A stretch of 64,000 nucleotides of DNA, taken from assembly GCF_011065935.2 (NCBI RefSeq), contig NZ_JAAMNH020000001.1, forward strand, positions 3,059,001-3,123,000, in the 5' to 3' direction. Origin of the DNA: Clostridium estertheticum. GTDB taxonomy: Bacteria > Bacillota > Clostridia > Clostridiales > Clostridiaceae. Every line of letters starts with the position of its first letter. Position 1 is the first letter of the stretch. Below are positions 8,042 through 16,645 of this stretch, piece by piece. Below the pieces are notes generated by a model. It did no database searches. It worked only from the letters and a program-made list of their open reading frames with translations, and had not been told where the DNA came from. A program made the position numbers and the translations under genes.

Positions 8042-9706
8042 CTAAATTTCCATAATAATAGGGAAAATAATTGGTCTACGATTTGTTTTTTGGTATAAAT
8101 ATCGCTCTACGGATTTTTTTATGTTAGATTTTAACACATACCACTCAATGATTTTATTGTCTAAGCATTTATTAAGCTCCTGCCTTACAATTTCTTTTAC
8201 TTCATTAATTAATTCATCTGATTCTTTTGCATATATAAATCCACGAGTGATTATATCTGGTCCTGCAATAATACTATAAGATTCTCGTTCTAAGGTAACA
8301 ACAACAGTTAGCATTCCATCTTCTGCTAAGTGTTTTCTATCTCTAAGTACTATACTTCCAACGTCTCCAACCCCTAGTCCATCTACAAATACAGACCCAG
8401 TTTGTACTCGCCCTGCGACTCTGGCTTCATCCACCGTAATTTCTAATACCTGCCCTGTTTCCATAGTAAATATATCTTCCACTTGCATACCTAGATTTTG
8501 TGCTAATTTAGAATGCTGTCTTATATGTCTGTATTCACCATGAACTGGCATAAAATATTTAGGATGGACTAATGCATGAATTAGTTTTAATTCTTCTTGA
8601 TAGGCATGACCGGATACATGTACCTCTTCTAAATCCTCATAAATTACCTCTGCTCCTTTTTTAAATAATTCATTGATTACCTTAGATATAAGTTTCTCAT
8701 TGCCTGGAATTGGAGATGCAGATATAATAAACAAGTCCTTCGGTTCAATCGTAATTTTTCTATGAGTGGCAAAAGCCATTCTAGCTAGGCCTGCCATAGG
8801 TTCGCCTTGACTTCCAGTAGTTATTATTGTAACATGCTCATTTGAGTAATTACGCATTTCATCTACCCCAATAATGTAACCTTCTGGTATATGAAGATAT
8901 CCAAGTTCCATCGCTACTTGTGAGATATTCTCCATGCTCCTTCCACTAAAAACAATTTTTCTACCATACATTACAGAAGCATCAGCAATCTGTTGCATTC
9001 TATGAATGTTTGAGGCAAAGGTGGCTACAATAACTCTTCCCTCAGCATTAGATAGTATTCTATTTAGTGTCTTTCCTATAACTTTTTCTGAAATCGTATG
9101 ACCTTGCCGTTCAACATTTGTGCTATCCGCCATAAGGAGCATTACACCCTCTTTCCCCAAATTTGAGATACGTTCTAGGTCCATGACTAACCCATCAATG
9201 GGTGTAAAATCAATTTTGAAATCACCAGTATGTAATATAACACCAATTGGTGTGTGAATGGCAATGGCACAGGAATCTGCTATGCTGTGAGTAACCCTTA
9301 TGAATTCAATTTTAAAATTTTGTAGCTGAATTATGTCTCCTGCATTTACATTGTGTAGTACACAACCTGATAATATATTGTGCTCTTTCAACTTATTTTC
9401 AACTATTCCTAATGTTAACTTAGTGCCATAAACAGGTACATTTAATTGCTTTAGAATGTATGGCAATGCTCCTATATGGTCTTCATGCCCATGAGTTAAA
9501 AAGATACCCTTTACTTTTTCCGAATTGTTTTTCAGATAAGTTATATCTGGAATTACTAAATCCACACCATACATTTCCTCATCAGGAAATGAGATACCGC
9601 AGTCTATAACAACAATTTCATCCTGATACTCAAAAGCAGTTATATTCTTACCTATTTCACCAAGGCCACCTAAAGCAATAACCTTGATACACTCTTCGTT
9701 TTTCAC
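8042..9706 (-). CDS. rnj: ribonuclease J
   Basis: The 554-residue protein has the metallo-beta-lactamase motif HGHEDHIG (residues 72-79), HTGDFKID, a beta-CASP region and the C-terminal domain of RNase J. These 5'-3' exo- and endoribonucleases mature rRNA and turn over mRNA in Firmicutes. Start is GTG behind GGGAGG. The final residues (IIFPIIMEI) end at a TAG touching the palindrome at 8022. It is transcribed alone. Confidence 0.95.
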   Translation of the reverse strand: MKNEECIKVIALGGLGEIGKNITAFEYQDEIVVIDCGISFPDEEMYGVDLVIPDITYLKNNSEKVKGIFLTHGHEDHIGALPYILKQLNVPVYGTKLTLGIVENKLKEHNILSGCVLHNVNAGDIIQLQNFKIEFIRVTHSIADSCAIAIHTPIGVILHTGDFKIDFTPIDGLVMDLERISNLGKEGVMLLMADSTNVERQGHTISEKVIGKTLNRILSNAEGRVIVATFASNIHRMQQIADASVMYGRKIVFSGRSMENISQVAMELGYLHIPEGYIIGVDEMRNYSNEHVTIITTGSQGEPMAGLARMAFATHRKITIEPKDLFIISASPIPGNEKLISKVINELFKKGAEVIYEDLEEVHVSGHAYQEELKLIHALVHPKYFMPVHGEYRHIRQHSKLAQNLGMQVEDIFTMETGQVLEITVDEARVAGRVQTGSVFVDGLGVGDVGSIVLRDRKHLAEDGMLTVVVTLERESYSIIAGPDIITRGFIYAKESDELINEVKEIVRQELNKCLDNKIIEWYVLKSNIKKSVERYLYQKTNRRPIIFPIIMEI

Positions 9707-9970
9707 TAAATCCTCCCCTTCGTTTATATGGATTAAATTATTAATTTCATTTTCTTTATTTTGCCATGTATTGTGAAATTAATACCTTTTTTTTTAGATT
9801 CCTTATAGAACCACGGAAATAGTATGACTTATATTGTTAGTTAATTTGAAATATTAACAGATGTACATTAACTATACTTTTAAAGAATACTAAAAAAATT
9901 AATGAGCACCCTAATAGTATAAATAACACCGATAAAATAATAAACTATAAACATAAGGAGATAAACTAAT

Positions 9971-10270
9971 ATGAAGACTGAAGAACAAATCAAATCAGAA
10001 GTATCAAGGCAGGTAATTGACAGTATGAAAACAACCTTAAATGAAGAGTTAACTCAGGTAGAAAAAGAATTTGAAGAAACTTATAAAAATAAGCTAGAAC
10101 AAGAACTACAATATTCCTTAGACCTTGCTGAGACTGGTCTTCAACACAATTCAAGTAAAAACTTAAAAGTTGAAAACAAAAAACTAATTCAGCAATTAGA
10201 TAGTATAAGAGTTGAGAAAATGAAAGTTGAGAACAAATTAAAAACATTAAATGAATTCGAAAACATATAG
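9971..10270 (+). CDS. small coiled-coil protein, unknown
   Basis: This 99-residue, highly charged, mostly helical protein begins KTEEQIKSEVSRQV and has two likely coiled-coil stretches (about 15-50 and 62-95). It has no cysteine, signal peptide or membrane segment. AAGGAG stands before the ATG, and a terminator follows, so it is probably a real single gene. I do not recognise a family. Confidence 0.6.
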   Translation: MKTEEQIKSEVSRQVIDSMKTTLNEELTQVEKEFEETYKNKLEQELQYSLDLAETGLQHNSSKNLKVENKKLIQQLDSIRVEKMKVENKLKTLNEFENI

Positions 10271-10295
10271 TTTAAAAGGGTAAATAAATCCATTT

Positions 10296-10328
10296 AAATA
10301 AGCCCATGAGCTTCATGGGCTTTTATTT
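10296..10328. terminator. bidirectional terminator
   Basis: AAATAAGCCCATGA pairs with TCATGGGCTTTTATTT around GCT. It separates the coiled-coil gene from the converging flavodiiron gene, whose stop lies inside the right arm. Confidence 0.8.
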
Positions 10329-11559
10329 AAATTGTACTAAGCAATAAGTCGGTAGTATATATAACAGCTCTTTCAATATTCTTTAAATCTTCTTCATTAG
10401 CTGCAAATCTAATTCTAATAGGTAACTGCACATCAATCATTCCAGTGCCCTTTATTATATCGGAAGTATTTAATAATTTAATATTGGTTTGTTTTAGATA
10501 ATCTTGAACCACTTCAATAGCCTCTCCACTCCAACCATAAGATCCAAAGGTAGCTCCTAATTTACCTTCTAGATTTATGGTATTAAGACTTTTTAGTAGA
10601 TCTTCCATATTACCAATCATATCTGCATATTTTGTAGAAGTTCCAAAGAAAATAGCTTGGGCTTCACTAATAGCTTTTAAAACTTCTTCCCTTGATGTTT
10701 TATTAATGTCCATGACTTCTGACACTATATTTTGTTCTTGAAATTTTTCCATAATAAATGAAGCAATTTTTTTGGTTCTACCTGTCATTGAGGAGTATAA
10801 AATTAGTGCTTTTTTGCTTGTCTTTGTGCTTTTACTCATAGTGTCATAGATATCTATATAACTTTTTACATCCTCTCTAAGAATAAATCCATGAGAGGGG
10901 GCGATCATCTTTATATCTAAGTCTTTAATTTTTTGAATCATATTTTGAACATATCTTCTATGAGGATGCATTATTAAATTATAATATCCAATATAATCAT
11001 TTTTAATATCTTCTTTTGCAATATCATTAAAATATTCATAGTTTGCTATATGAGTACTAAATATATCACAAGAAAATAGAATTTTATCTTCTACGCAATA
11101 GGTCACAATGGTTTCTGCTGTATGAAGATATGGTGTTTCTATAAATCTAAGAGTCTTTCCTCCTATATCAAGAGTATCTCCATCTCCTATAACTAGAAAC
11201 TCCCTATTATGAAGCTTATACATTTCCTTCAATTCAACTACCGCAAGTTTTGAGCATACTATTACAGCATTTTTAGCAAAGGTTGCTAAACTTCCAAGTG
11301 CACCTGAATGGTCTGGCTCTGTGTGGTTTATTATAATATAAGCTATCTTTTCAAGCTCTATTATATTTTTTAAATTTTCTACAAACTCTCTACCAAATTT
11401 CATATCAACAGTGTCAATTATTGTAGGCTTTTCAGTCATTAATAAATAACTATTATAAGTGGTTCCCCTGGTAAGTGTTAATCTATGAAATGGTACATCT
11501 CTATCATCAACCTTACCTACCCAAAATATATCTTTATTTAACATTATATTATTTTCCAT
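10327..11559 (-). CDS. fprA: flavodiiron protein (FprA family, O2/NO reductase)
   Basis: Of the 410 residues, the N-terminal 250 form a metallo-beta-lactamase-like diiron domain with HTEPDHSG at 79-86. The rest is a flavodoxin domain opening ALILYSSMTGRTKKIA. Such proteins reduce O2 to water or NO to N2O in anaerobes, fed by rubredoxin or NADH:rubredoxin reductase. AGGAGG precedes the ATG. The gene is divergent from an FNR-like regulator, with a near-consensus FNR box 84 bases upstream. Confidence 0.93.
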   Translation of the reverse strand: MENNIMLNKDIFWVGKVDDRDVPFHRLTLTRGTTYNSYLLMTEKPTIIDTVDMKFGREFVENLKNIIELEKIAYIIINHTEPDHSGALGSLATFAKNAVIVCSKLAVVELKEMYKLHNREFLVIGDGDTLDIGGKTLRFIETPYLHTAETIVTYCVEDKILFSCDIFSTHIANYEYFNDIAKEDIKNDYIGYYNLIMHPHRRYVQNMIQKIKDLDIKMIAPSHGFILREDVKSYIDIYDTMSKSTKTSKKALILYSSMTGRTKKIASFIMEKFQEQNIVSEVMDINKTSREEVLKAISEAQAIFFGTSTKYADMIGNMEDLLKSLNTINLEGKLGATFGSYGWSGEAIEVVQDYLKQTNIKLLNTSDIIKGTGMIDVQLPIRIRFAANEEDLKNIERAVIYTTDLLLSTI

Positions 11560-11642
11560 TATATTTTCCTCCTAAATTTTATTTATCCCGGCTTTACTTT
11601 CTTTCTATATTCTTATCTTACAATCTTTTCTCATTATTAAAT

Positions 11643-11656
11643 ATGATTTAAATCAA
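11643..11656. promoter_or_regulatory. FNR/CRP-type operator between fprA and fnr-like gene
   Basis: ATGATTTAAATCAA differs at one base from the FNR consensus TTGAT-N4-ATCAA, and its core TGATTTAAATCA is a perfect palindrome. It lies in the divergent promoter region, 84 bases from the fprA start and 117 from the regulator start. Confidence 0.65.
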
Positions 11657-11772
11657 AATATAAAATAAAGTATATATTGTGTTTAATAAAGATTAGGCAG
11701 ATTAAGCTAAAAATGTTATTATAAAATAAGTTAAATAAATATTAAAAAATACATTTGGTAGGTGATAAATAT

Positions 11773-12483
11773 ATGAGTCAGTGTAATTGTACAAATTGTA
11801 ATACCACGCTCTGTGCTAAAAAGGTACCCATATTTTCTTTCCTTTCTGATGAGGAACTAAAAAAGATAGTAGATATGACTGGACATAAAGCTTACAAGAA
11901 AGGATCTGTACTATGCCATGAAGGCGAGAAATCTGATACCTTGTTTATAATCAATGAAGGTGGAGTAAAGATCTCAAAGCTTACCAAGGAGGGTAAAGAA
12001 CAAATTGTTCATATCTTAACTAGTGGAGATTTTTTTGGGGAATTGAGTCTTTTCAACAATAATGAAACCTATAATTTTGACGTTTATGCTATATCAGACA
12101 CGAAAATATGTACACTAACAAAACAAAACATGGATGAAATTCTTATGAATAATCCTCAAATATCACTTAAGCTGCTACAAGTAATCACAAAGCGTCTTAG
12201 TGACACTGAAAATCTCGCTCAGAATCTTGCTACTAACGATGCTGAAATTCGAATAGCCTATATGCTTTTAGAGTTTGCCGAAAAATATGGCGTGAACACT
12301 TCAGAAGGCCTGCAGGTTAAGCTACCAATTAGCAAAGAAGAGATGGCAAGCTATGTGGGAGTAACAAGGGAAACTATAAGTAGGAAGCTTAGTATATTTG
12401 AAGAATTGGGAATTATAAGTCATAAAGGTAATAAGCTATTAGTTATAAAAAAATTAGACATGTTAAAAGCCTATGTGGAGTAA
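11773..12483 (+). CDS. Crp/Fnr family regulator with N-terminal cysteine cluster
   Basis: ATG 11773 behind GGTAGGTGAT gives 236 residues. The N-terminus MSQCNCTNCNTTLCAKK has four cysteines before a cyclic-nucleotide-like beta-roll, as in Fe-S sensing FNR relatives. The helix-turn-helix contains VTRETISRKLS; its E-x2-S-R pattern is that of FNR, which reads TTGAT half-sites. It probably senses O2 or NO and controls the divergent flavodiiron gene and itself. Cluster binding is inferred from the cysteines only. Confidence 0.88.
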   Translation: MSQCNCTNCNTTLCAKKVPIFSFLSDEELKKIVDMTGHKAYKKGSVLCHEGEKSDTLFIINEGGVKISKLTKEGKEQIVHILTSGDFFGELSLFNNNETYNFDVYAISDTKICTLTKQNMDEILMNNPQISLKLLQVITKRLSDTENLAQNLATNDAEIRIAYMLLEFAEKYGVNTSEGLQVKLPISKEEMASYVGVTRETISRKLSIFEELGIISHKGNKLLVIKKLDMLKAYVE

Positions 12484-12604
12484 GTCCTAGATGGACATCA
12501 ATTTGACTTATTCTTTTCAATATAGTATCATTTACTTGAATGAATAAATATTACTTTATGCGTTATGTGTAGATTTTAGTATAGATAAGGAGAATTAACA
12601 CACC

Positions 12605-13051
12605 ATGAATATTTCTACAAAAGGAAGATACGGTTTAAGGGCAATGGTTGATATCGCTGTGAATTCATTGGGAGACTATATTCCCCTAAAGGTTATCGCT
12701 GAAAGACAAGACATCTCAGAAAATTATCTAGAGCAAGTTTTCTCAGTACTTAGAAAGGCTAAGCTTGTAAAAAGTGCGAGAGGCTCACAGGGTGGTTATA
12801 CCCTATCAAAAGAAGCCTCAAAAATCACTGTAGGCGAAGTTTTAAGAATACTTGAAGGTGATTTGAGTATTACCGGCGATGATGATGGGACTTTAGGAAT
12901 TGATAAAACAATAAAAGTTTGCATAAACACCATGGTATGGCAAAAGGTTAATGAGCAAATTAATAAAGTAATGGATGCTGTTACACTACAAGATCTTGTA
13001 GAAAAGTACAATACTCTTAACACAGAATATACCTTGGACTTTATAATATAA
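12605..13051 (+). CDS. Rrf2 family transcriptional regulator
   Basis: This 148-residue protein has the Rrf2 winged helix (NISTKGRYGLRAMVDIA, ISENYLEQVFSVLRKAKLV, SARGSQGGY). The C-terminal half holds a single cysteine (C106), so it lacks the three-cysteine IscR cluster site and is closer to CymR-type members. CymR partners with cysteine synthase in Bacillus, but no sulfur gene is nearby, so the target is unknown. AAGGAG lies about 12 bases before the ATG. Confidence 0.88.
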   Translation: MNISTKGRYGLRAMVDIAVNSLGDYIPLKVIAERQDISENYLEQVFSVLRKAKLVKSARGSQGGYTLSKEASKITVGEVLRILEGDLSITGDDDGTLGIDKTIKVCINTMVWQKVNEQINKVMDAVTLQDLVEKYNTLNTEYTLDFII

Positions 13052-13054
13052 ATG

Positions 13055-13103
13055 AAGAATGATGACACCTAGTTTTCTAAGTGTTATCATTCTTTATTTT
13101 TTT
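13055..13103 (+). terminator. terminator after rrf2 gene
   Basis: AAGAATGATGACAC pairs with GTGTTATCATTCTT and is followed by a T-run. Confidence 0.8.
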
Positions 13104-13159
13104 ATTGACGTAAAATATTCTTAAAATCGAATAACAAAAAAGGGGTCCACTTAATGACA

Positions 13160-13933
13160 CTATACATACTTTCTCATATGCTTTAATGCATTTTTTTCAA
13201 CTCTAGATACCTGCGCTTGGGAAATGCCTATTTCATCAGCCACTTCCATTTGAGTTTTTCCATCGAAGAACCTCAAATTTAAAATTAACTTTTCTCTATC
13301 TTTTAATTTTTTCATGCCCTCATTAATTGATATATTCTCAAGCCAACTATCATCTGAGTTTTTAGTGTCGCTTATTTGATCCATTACATAGATTTCATCT
13401 CCCCCATCATGATAAATTGGTTGAAATAAAGATACTGGATCTTGTATAGCATCTAGTGCAAATACTACATCCTCCCTTGGTAATTGTAATTCTTTTGCTA
13501 TCTGGGATATAGTTGGTTCTTTGTTGTCTTGATTTACCAATTTATCTCTAACTTGTAATGCCCTATATGCAATATCCCTTAATGATCTACTAACTCTTAT
13601 AGAGTTATTATCTCTTAAGTATCTTCTTATTTCCCCTATAATCATAGGTACTGCATATGTTGAAAATCTAAGATTTAGACTTAAATCAAAATTATCAATG
13701 GATTTCATTAAACCAATACATCCTACTTGAAATAAATCATCTACGTTTTCTCCCCTATTATTGAAGCGCTTTATCACACTTAAGACCAACCTTAAATTTC
13801 CTTCAATAAATTTTTCTCTACACTCATACTCGCCATTTTGTATCCTTAATAGTAACTCTTTCTTTTCTTTTTCCTTTAAAACAGGCAATTTCGAGGTATT
13901 TACTCCACATATTTCTACTTTGTTGAACATCAT
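13160..13933 (-). CDS. sigG: RNA polymerase sigma-G factor, forespore
   Basis: The 257-residue protein begins FNKVEICGVNTSKLPVL, the distinctive sigma-G N-terminus, and continues with DDLFQVGCIGLMKSIDNFD (region 2) and the region 4 helix EIGISQAQVSRVEK. Sigma-G drives late forespore genes such as spoVA after engulfment. AAGGA lies before two adjacent ATG codons. The usual partners spoIIGA and sigE are not in the window; a degraded island begins directly beyond its promoter side. Confidence 0.95.
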   Translation of the reverse strand: MMFNKVEICGVNTSKLPVLKEKEKKELLLRIQNGEYECREKFIEGNLRLVLSVIKRFNNRGENVDDLFQVGCIGLMKSIDNFDLSLNLRFSTYAVPMIIGEIRRYLRDNNSIRVSRSLRDIAYRALQVRDKLVNQDNKEPTISQIAKELQLPREDVVFALDAIQDPVSLFQPIYHDGGDEIYVMDQISDTKNSDDSWLENISINEGMKKLKDREKLILNLRFFDGKTQMEVADEIGISQAQVSRVEKNALKHMRKYV

Positions 13934-14081
13934 AAGGTCATCCTTCCCTTCAGAGTAATTGCTTTTTAATTATGTCCTTATGATTTGATTATTATACTAC
14001 AGACAACCTTACAAAATTTTAGTATAATTTTATCATTCAATATTTATTAGTATTTTGCTCTTAAAAAATTTTTTTCAAATA

Positions 14082-14131
14082 AAATAGCACCTCTAAATGT
14101 ATATAATTTTATACATTTAGAGGTGCTATTT
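14082..14131. terminator. perfect 22-bp terminator hairpin beside truncated yebC copy
   Basis: The arms 14082-14103 and 14110-14131 match base for base around TAATTT. A diverged version stands at 18950-18995 after the intact yebC, so the terminator is part of the duplicated segment. Confidence 0.8.
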
Positions 14132-14161
14132 GCCATCATAAACCATTGAAAACGCTTACCC

Positions 14162-14327
14162 TTATTCCTCAATCTCCTCAAGGAACTCTGCATTATGATA
14201 AACATCCTGCACATCGTCATCGTCTTCAAGCATATCTATAAACCTTTGTACCTTTGCTACGCCTTCTAGGCTAATAGGTATCACATTATTTGGTATCATC
14301 GTAAGCTCTGCTGAAACAAACTCAAAG
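14162..14327 (-). pseudogene. yebC: duplicated 3' end of yebC
   Basis: These 166 bases align without gaps to 19076-19241, the 3' end of the intact yebC, with about 12 differences and a 55-base identical run (14187-14241). The frame is open and encodes a YebC C-terminus ending NAEFLEEIEE, but there is no start or upstream gene. Homology stops abruptly at 14327. It is read as the displaced attachment-site half left by an integrating element. Confidence 0.85.
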
Positions 14328-14479
14328 AAAAGGTAAATGTATGTATAGCATTATATGTTCAATTTTATTATCTTAATGCAATCATAGTATATTATTATGG
14401 ATATGAATTTAATAGTATGAAAAAATAAATTATTACATGAGATTTTTCTACATTAATATACATATTTTTTATAATCAGC

Positions 14480-15112
14480 TCAAAGGCATTTTACAGGCAT
14501 TCTAAGCATGTTAATATTTATACATACTATTACATTACTTATGTATAAAATACTCGTGAATCCACTTTCTTTATAATCTCTATCAATTCTGATTTTATCC
14601 CCTTTATGTAGTTCTCCAATAATAGGAAAGTTTGCACCTTGTCCACTTCTAATATTTAGAGTTGTAGCAGTTACAGTTTTCCATACTTCTATTTTGATTT
14701 TAGTTGATGGTGTAGTCTTAACTACAGGTAATTTACCACACAAACTCAATACAATAGCATCTGCCATTTTTTCTATAGAAAATTTAGACATATCAGCCTT
14801 ATTGTCTATAAAACATAATTTTATAAGCATTGAACAAGCATGAGTATTTTTTACAACGGCTAAATGGCTACCATCCTTAATTCCTCGATTCGTATAATCC
14901 ATATCTATAATATTATTCAAAATATTTCTAGCTTCTGGAATTTCCTTACCATTATAAGTGTATATTTCTGTGTCATGCACAAAAGTATCACTTGCATTTA
15001 AATGTATACTCAGTAAAAAATCTGCTTCAGTGCAATTAGCTTTGGTTACAATATTATTTAATGCTTGATTTTCACTGGTAGAACTATCTACAGTACAATT
15101 TACAACTGCCAT
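14480..15112 (-). pseudogene. phage-type N-acetylmuramoyl-L-alanine amidase, N-truncated and inactive
   Basis: The 210-residue frame matches Amidase_3 endolysins from NCTVDSS onwards (LLSIHLNASD, NRGIKDGSHLAVVKNT) and then an SH3-like repeat (TATTLNIRSGQGANFPIIGE). The usual first 40-50 residues with the zinc-binding GHGG histidine and glutamate are gone, although GGGAGGTG and an ATG stand directly in front, as if an in-frame deletion joined start to core. The conserved catalytic Glu of the VE-x-CF-x-D motif is Lys (MLIKLCFID). The last 20 residues also look foreign. Lytic activity is unlikely. Confidence 0.75.
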
Positions 15113-15127
15113 TTATATTTCACCTCC

Positions 15128-15364
15128 CTAAATTCTAAAATAACCCACTTTGAATTGCATAAAAAAGAATCCAAGTAAGCTTGTTACCCAAATTCCCATA
15201 AACCACTTCATTGCCGATGTTAAATTTTTAATATTGTCACATAGATTTTTTATCTCTGTTTTAAACTCCCTACCATCTTGCTTTAAATTATCTATTTCTT
15301 TGCTGTGTTCTTTTAAAGTTTCAGCATGTTCATTTATTTTTAATTCAACCGTTTCTGCGTTCAT
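15128..15364 (-). CDS. XhlA-like holin-associated membrane protein
   Basis: Its 78 residues comprise a coiled-coil N-terminal half (VELKINEHAETLKEHSKEI) and one C-terminal transmembrane helix (WFMGIWVTSLLGFFFM), the layout of XhlA/hemolysin-type phage proteins encoded beside endolysins. AGGTAGGTG precedes the ATG, and the endolysin remnant follows after 15 bases, as in phage lysis modules. Confidence 0.75.
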   Translation of the reverse strand: MNAETVELKINEHAETLKEHSKEIDNLKQDGREFKTEIKNLCDNIKNLTSAMKWFMGIWVTSLLGFFFMQFKVGYFRI

Positions 15365-15400
15365 AATTTCACCTACCTTTTTATTTTTTTAGACTTTAAA

Positions 15401-15423
15401 AAGAGGACTATGAAAGTCCTCTT
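15401..15423 (-). terminator. terminator after spo0E-like gene
   Basis: AAGAGGACT pairs with AGTCCTCTT around a 5-base loop and, on the minus strand, is followed by a short T-run. Confidence 0.65.
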
Positions 15424-15457
15424 GCTGCTGTGTCTATTGATTTGATACGATAAATTA

Positions 15458-15622
15458 TTACCTTTTGTCTATTAATTTGTCGTATTCATTTAGTAGTTCA
15501 TCTAGCCTTTGACTAAGTACTACTAATTCTAGGTCAGTTAACGCTTCTTTTTCATTCATTACCTGATACATTAAAGCTCTGAGTTCTTCAATTTTTTGTG
15601 TAATTTCTTTCAATTGTGTCAC
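15458..15622 (-). CDS. Spo0E-like sporulation phosphatase
   Basis: A GTG start behind GGAAGGAGGG gives 54 residues with the Spo0E signature LELVVLSQRLDELLNEY in a two-helix hairpin. Spo0E-type proteins dephosphorylate Spo0A~P and delay sporulation. The SQ-x-LD motif is intact. It is a single gene with its own terminator, located inside the yebC-flanked island, so a passing element may have carried it. Confidence 0.8.
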   Translation of the reverse strand: MTQLKEITQKIEELRALMYQVMNEKEALTDLELVVLSQRLDELLNEYDKLIDKR

Positions 15623-15707
15623 AATATCCCTCCTTCCACTACCAATTGTATCGAAAATAGGAATATTATCATAAATAACTTTAATGCACCTAAATTTTAA
15701 TGCAATA

Positions 15708-15734
15708 TAAGAGACACCCTTTCGAGTGTCTTTT
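15708..15734. terminator. hairpin terminator
   Basis: AGACAC and GTGTCT flank a short loop, with T-rich flank on the + side. It stands between the low-complexity gene and the spo0E-like gene on the minus strand. Confidence 0.5.
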
Positions 15735-15792
15735 ACTTTTAAAGTTAGTTCGTAATTTATTCTGAGCGAAAATTATGGCTTGTCTGCCTAAA

Positions 15793-16050
15793 TCAACAAC
15801 AGTCACACCTATTACACCTACACCTACACCTACACCTACACCTATTATTAGATAATGCTTCAATCAATAACCATGTTACAATCAATTCATCAGGTATATC
15901 ATTAGATCTTTCATTACACTTATTACGCTTATTACGCTTATTACACTTATTATTAGACAATTCATCAGACTTTTTATTGCCCAGTTGATTTGACCATTCG
16001 TTTGATATTTCATTACACCATTCATTACTTTGATGAGAATTATTAGACAT
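15793..16050 (-). CDS. low-complexity Asn/Arg/Cys-repeat protein, unknown
   Basis: A clear AGGAGG stands before the ATG of this 85-residue frame. The N-terminal half is rich in N, S, E and W; the middle has tandem NKC/NKR triplets from a 9-base DNA repeat; then comes a plausible helix DIPDELIVTWLLIEAL; the tail is five RC pairs followed by NRCDCC. Both repeat units are multiples of three bases, so copy-number change keeps the frame. A spore-surface role would fit cysteine-rich tails but is only a guess. No family is recognised. Confidence 0.55.
   Translation of the reverse strand: MSNNSHQSNEWCNEISNEWSNQLGNKKSDELSNNKCNKRNKRNKCNERSNDIPDELIVTWLLIEALSNNRCRCRCRCRCNRCDCC
15815..15844. repeat. five tandem CACCTA hexamers in coding sequence
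   Basis: The hexamer CACCTA is repeated exactly five times, with near-copies on both sides. Read on the minus strand it encodes Arg-Cys dipeptides at the end of the low-complexity protein. Confidence 0.9.
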
Positions 16051-16284
16051 ATATAAACCTCCTATATATTTCTCAATATATATTATGAAGCTTGTCTAAA
16101 TATGTGCATAATAACTATTATAATCGGAGCTATTTATATATGAATTAAAAAGACACTCTCTCAGGTGCCTTAATTACGTAAGTCTATACTTTATTCATAG
16201 TACAGACTTTTAGCTAATTCATCATATTATATAAAGCACATCTTACCATAGTTCAGCATATACTTTGCTAAGAGGTGATTTATA

Positions 16285-16458
16285 ATGTCTTCACCATTAA
16301 ATAATTTAGATACTGGTCAACTTATAGCCCTTGCAAATGCTCTTGCAGTTTCTTTTTCAAACGGTCTAACATCAGATGAAATCGAAGTTTTGGGCAGTTT
16401 AATCACTACAGTTGGAGATTTACTGGCTCTTATAGCATCAAAAAAGGATATCCCTTGA
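16285..16458 (+). CDS. 57-residue hydrophobic helical protein, unknown
   Basis: ATG 16285 lies behind AGAGGTGAT. The protein (SSPLNNLDTGQLIALANALA ...) has two amphipathic helices joined by NGLTSDEIEVLGSL and ends KKDIP. I recall small clostridial proteins with this QL-x-x-LA...DE-x-x-VLG pattern but no assigned function. It is divergent from the low-complexity gene; the 234 bases between them hold both ribosome binding sites and a weak hairpin at 16151-16170. Confidence 0.6.
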   Translation: MSSPLNNLDTGQLIALANALAVSFSNGLTSDEIEVLGSLITTVGDLLALIASKKDIP

Positions 16459-16572
16459 AGAAAGCCAAATCTAATTTGTTGAAAATATCAAAATGAAACT
16501 GTATATTAAAACCAATATTTTAATTTTTATGGGTATACTTGCGACGACTTATATTCCCAATGTATCACAAGT

Positions 16573-16605
16573 AAAAACGCCACAAACTTTTATTATTTGT
16601 GACGT
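16573..16605 (-). terminator. terminator of the GNAT gene
   Basis: On the minus strand ACGTCACAAA pairs with TTTGTGGCGT and is followed by TTTT. Confidence 0.65.
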
Positions 16606-16645
16606 CTAATAAGAAGAAAGCGAATCAAGTAACTTAAATTTATAT

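Noticed and set aside
14047..14229. 60-residue minus-strand ORF
   Set aside because: It is an out-of-frame reading of the duplicated yebC end and its terminator.
15801..15847. CRISPR-like array
   Set aside because: The repeat is a contiguous hexamer microsatellite without spacers.
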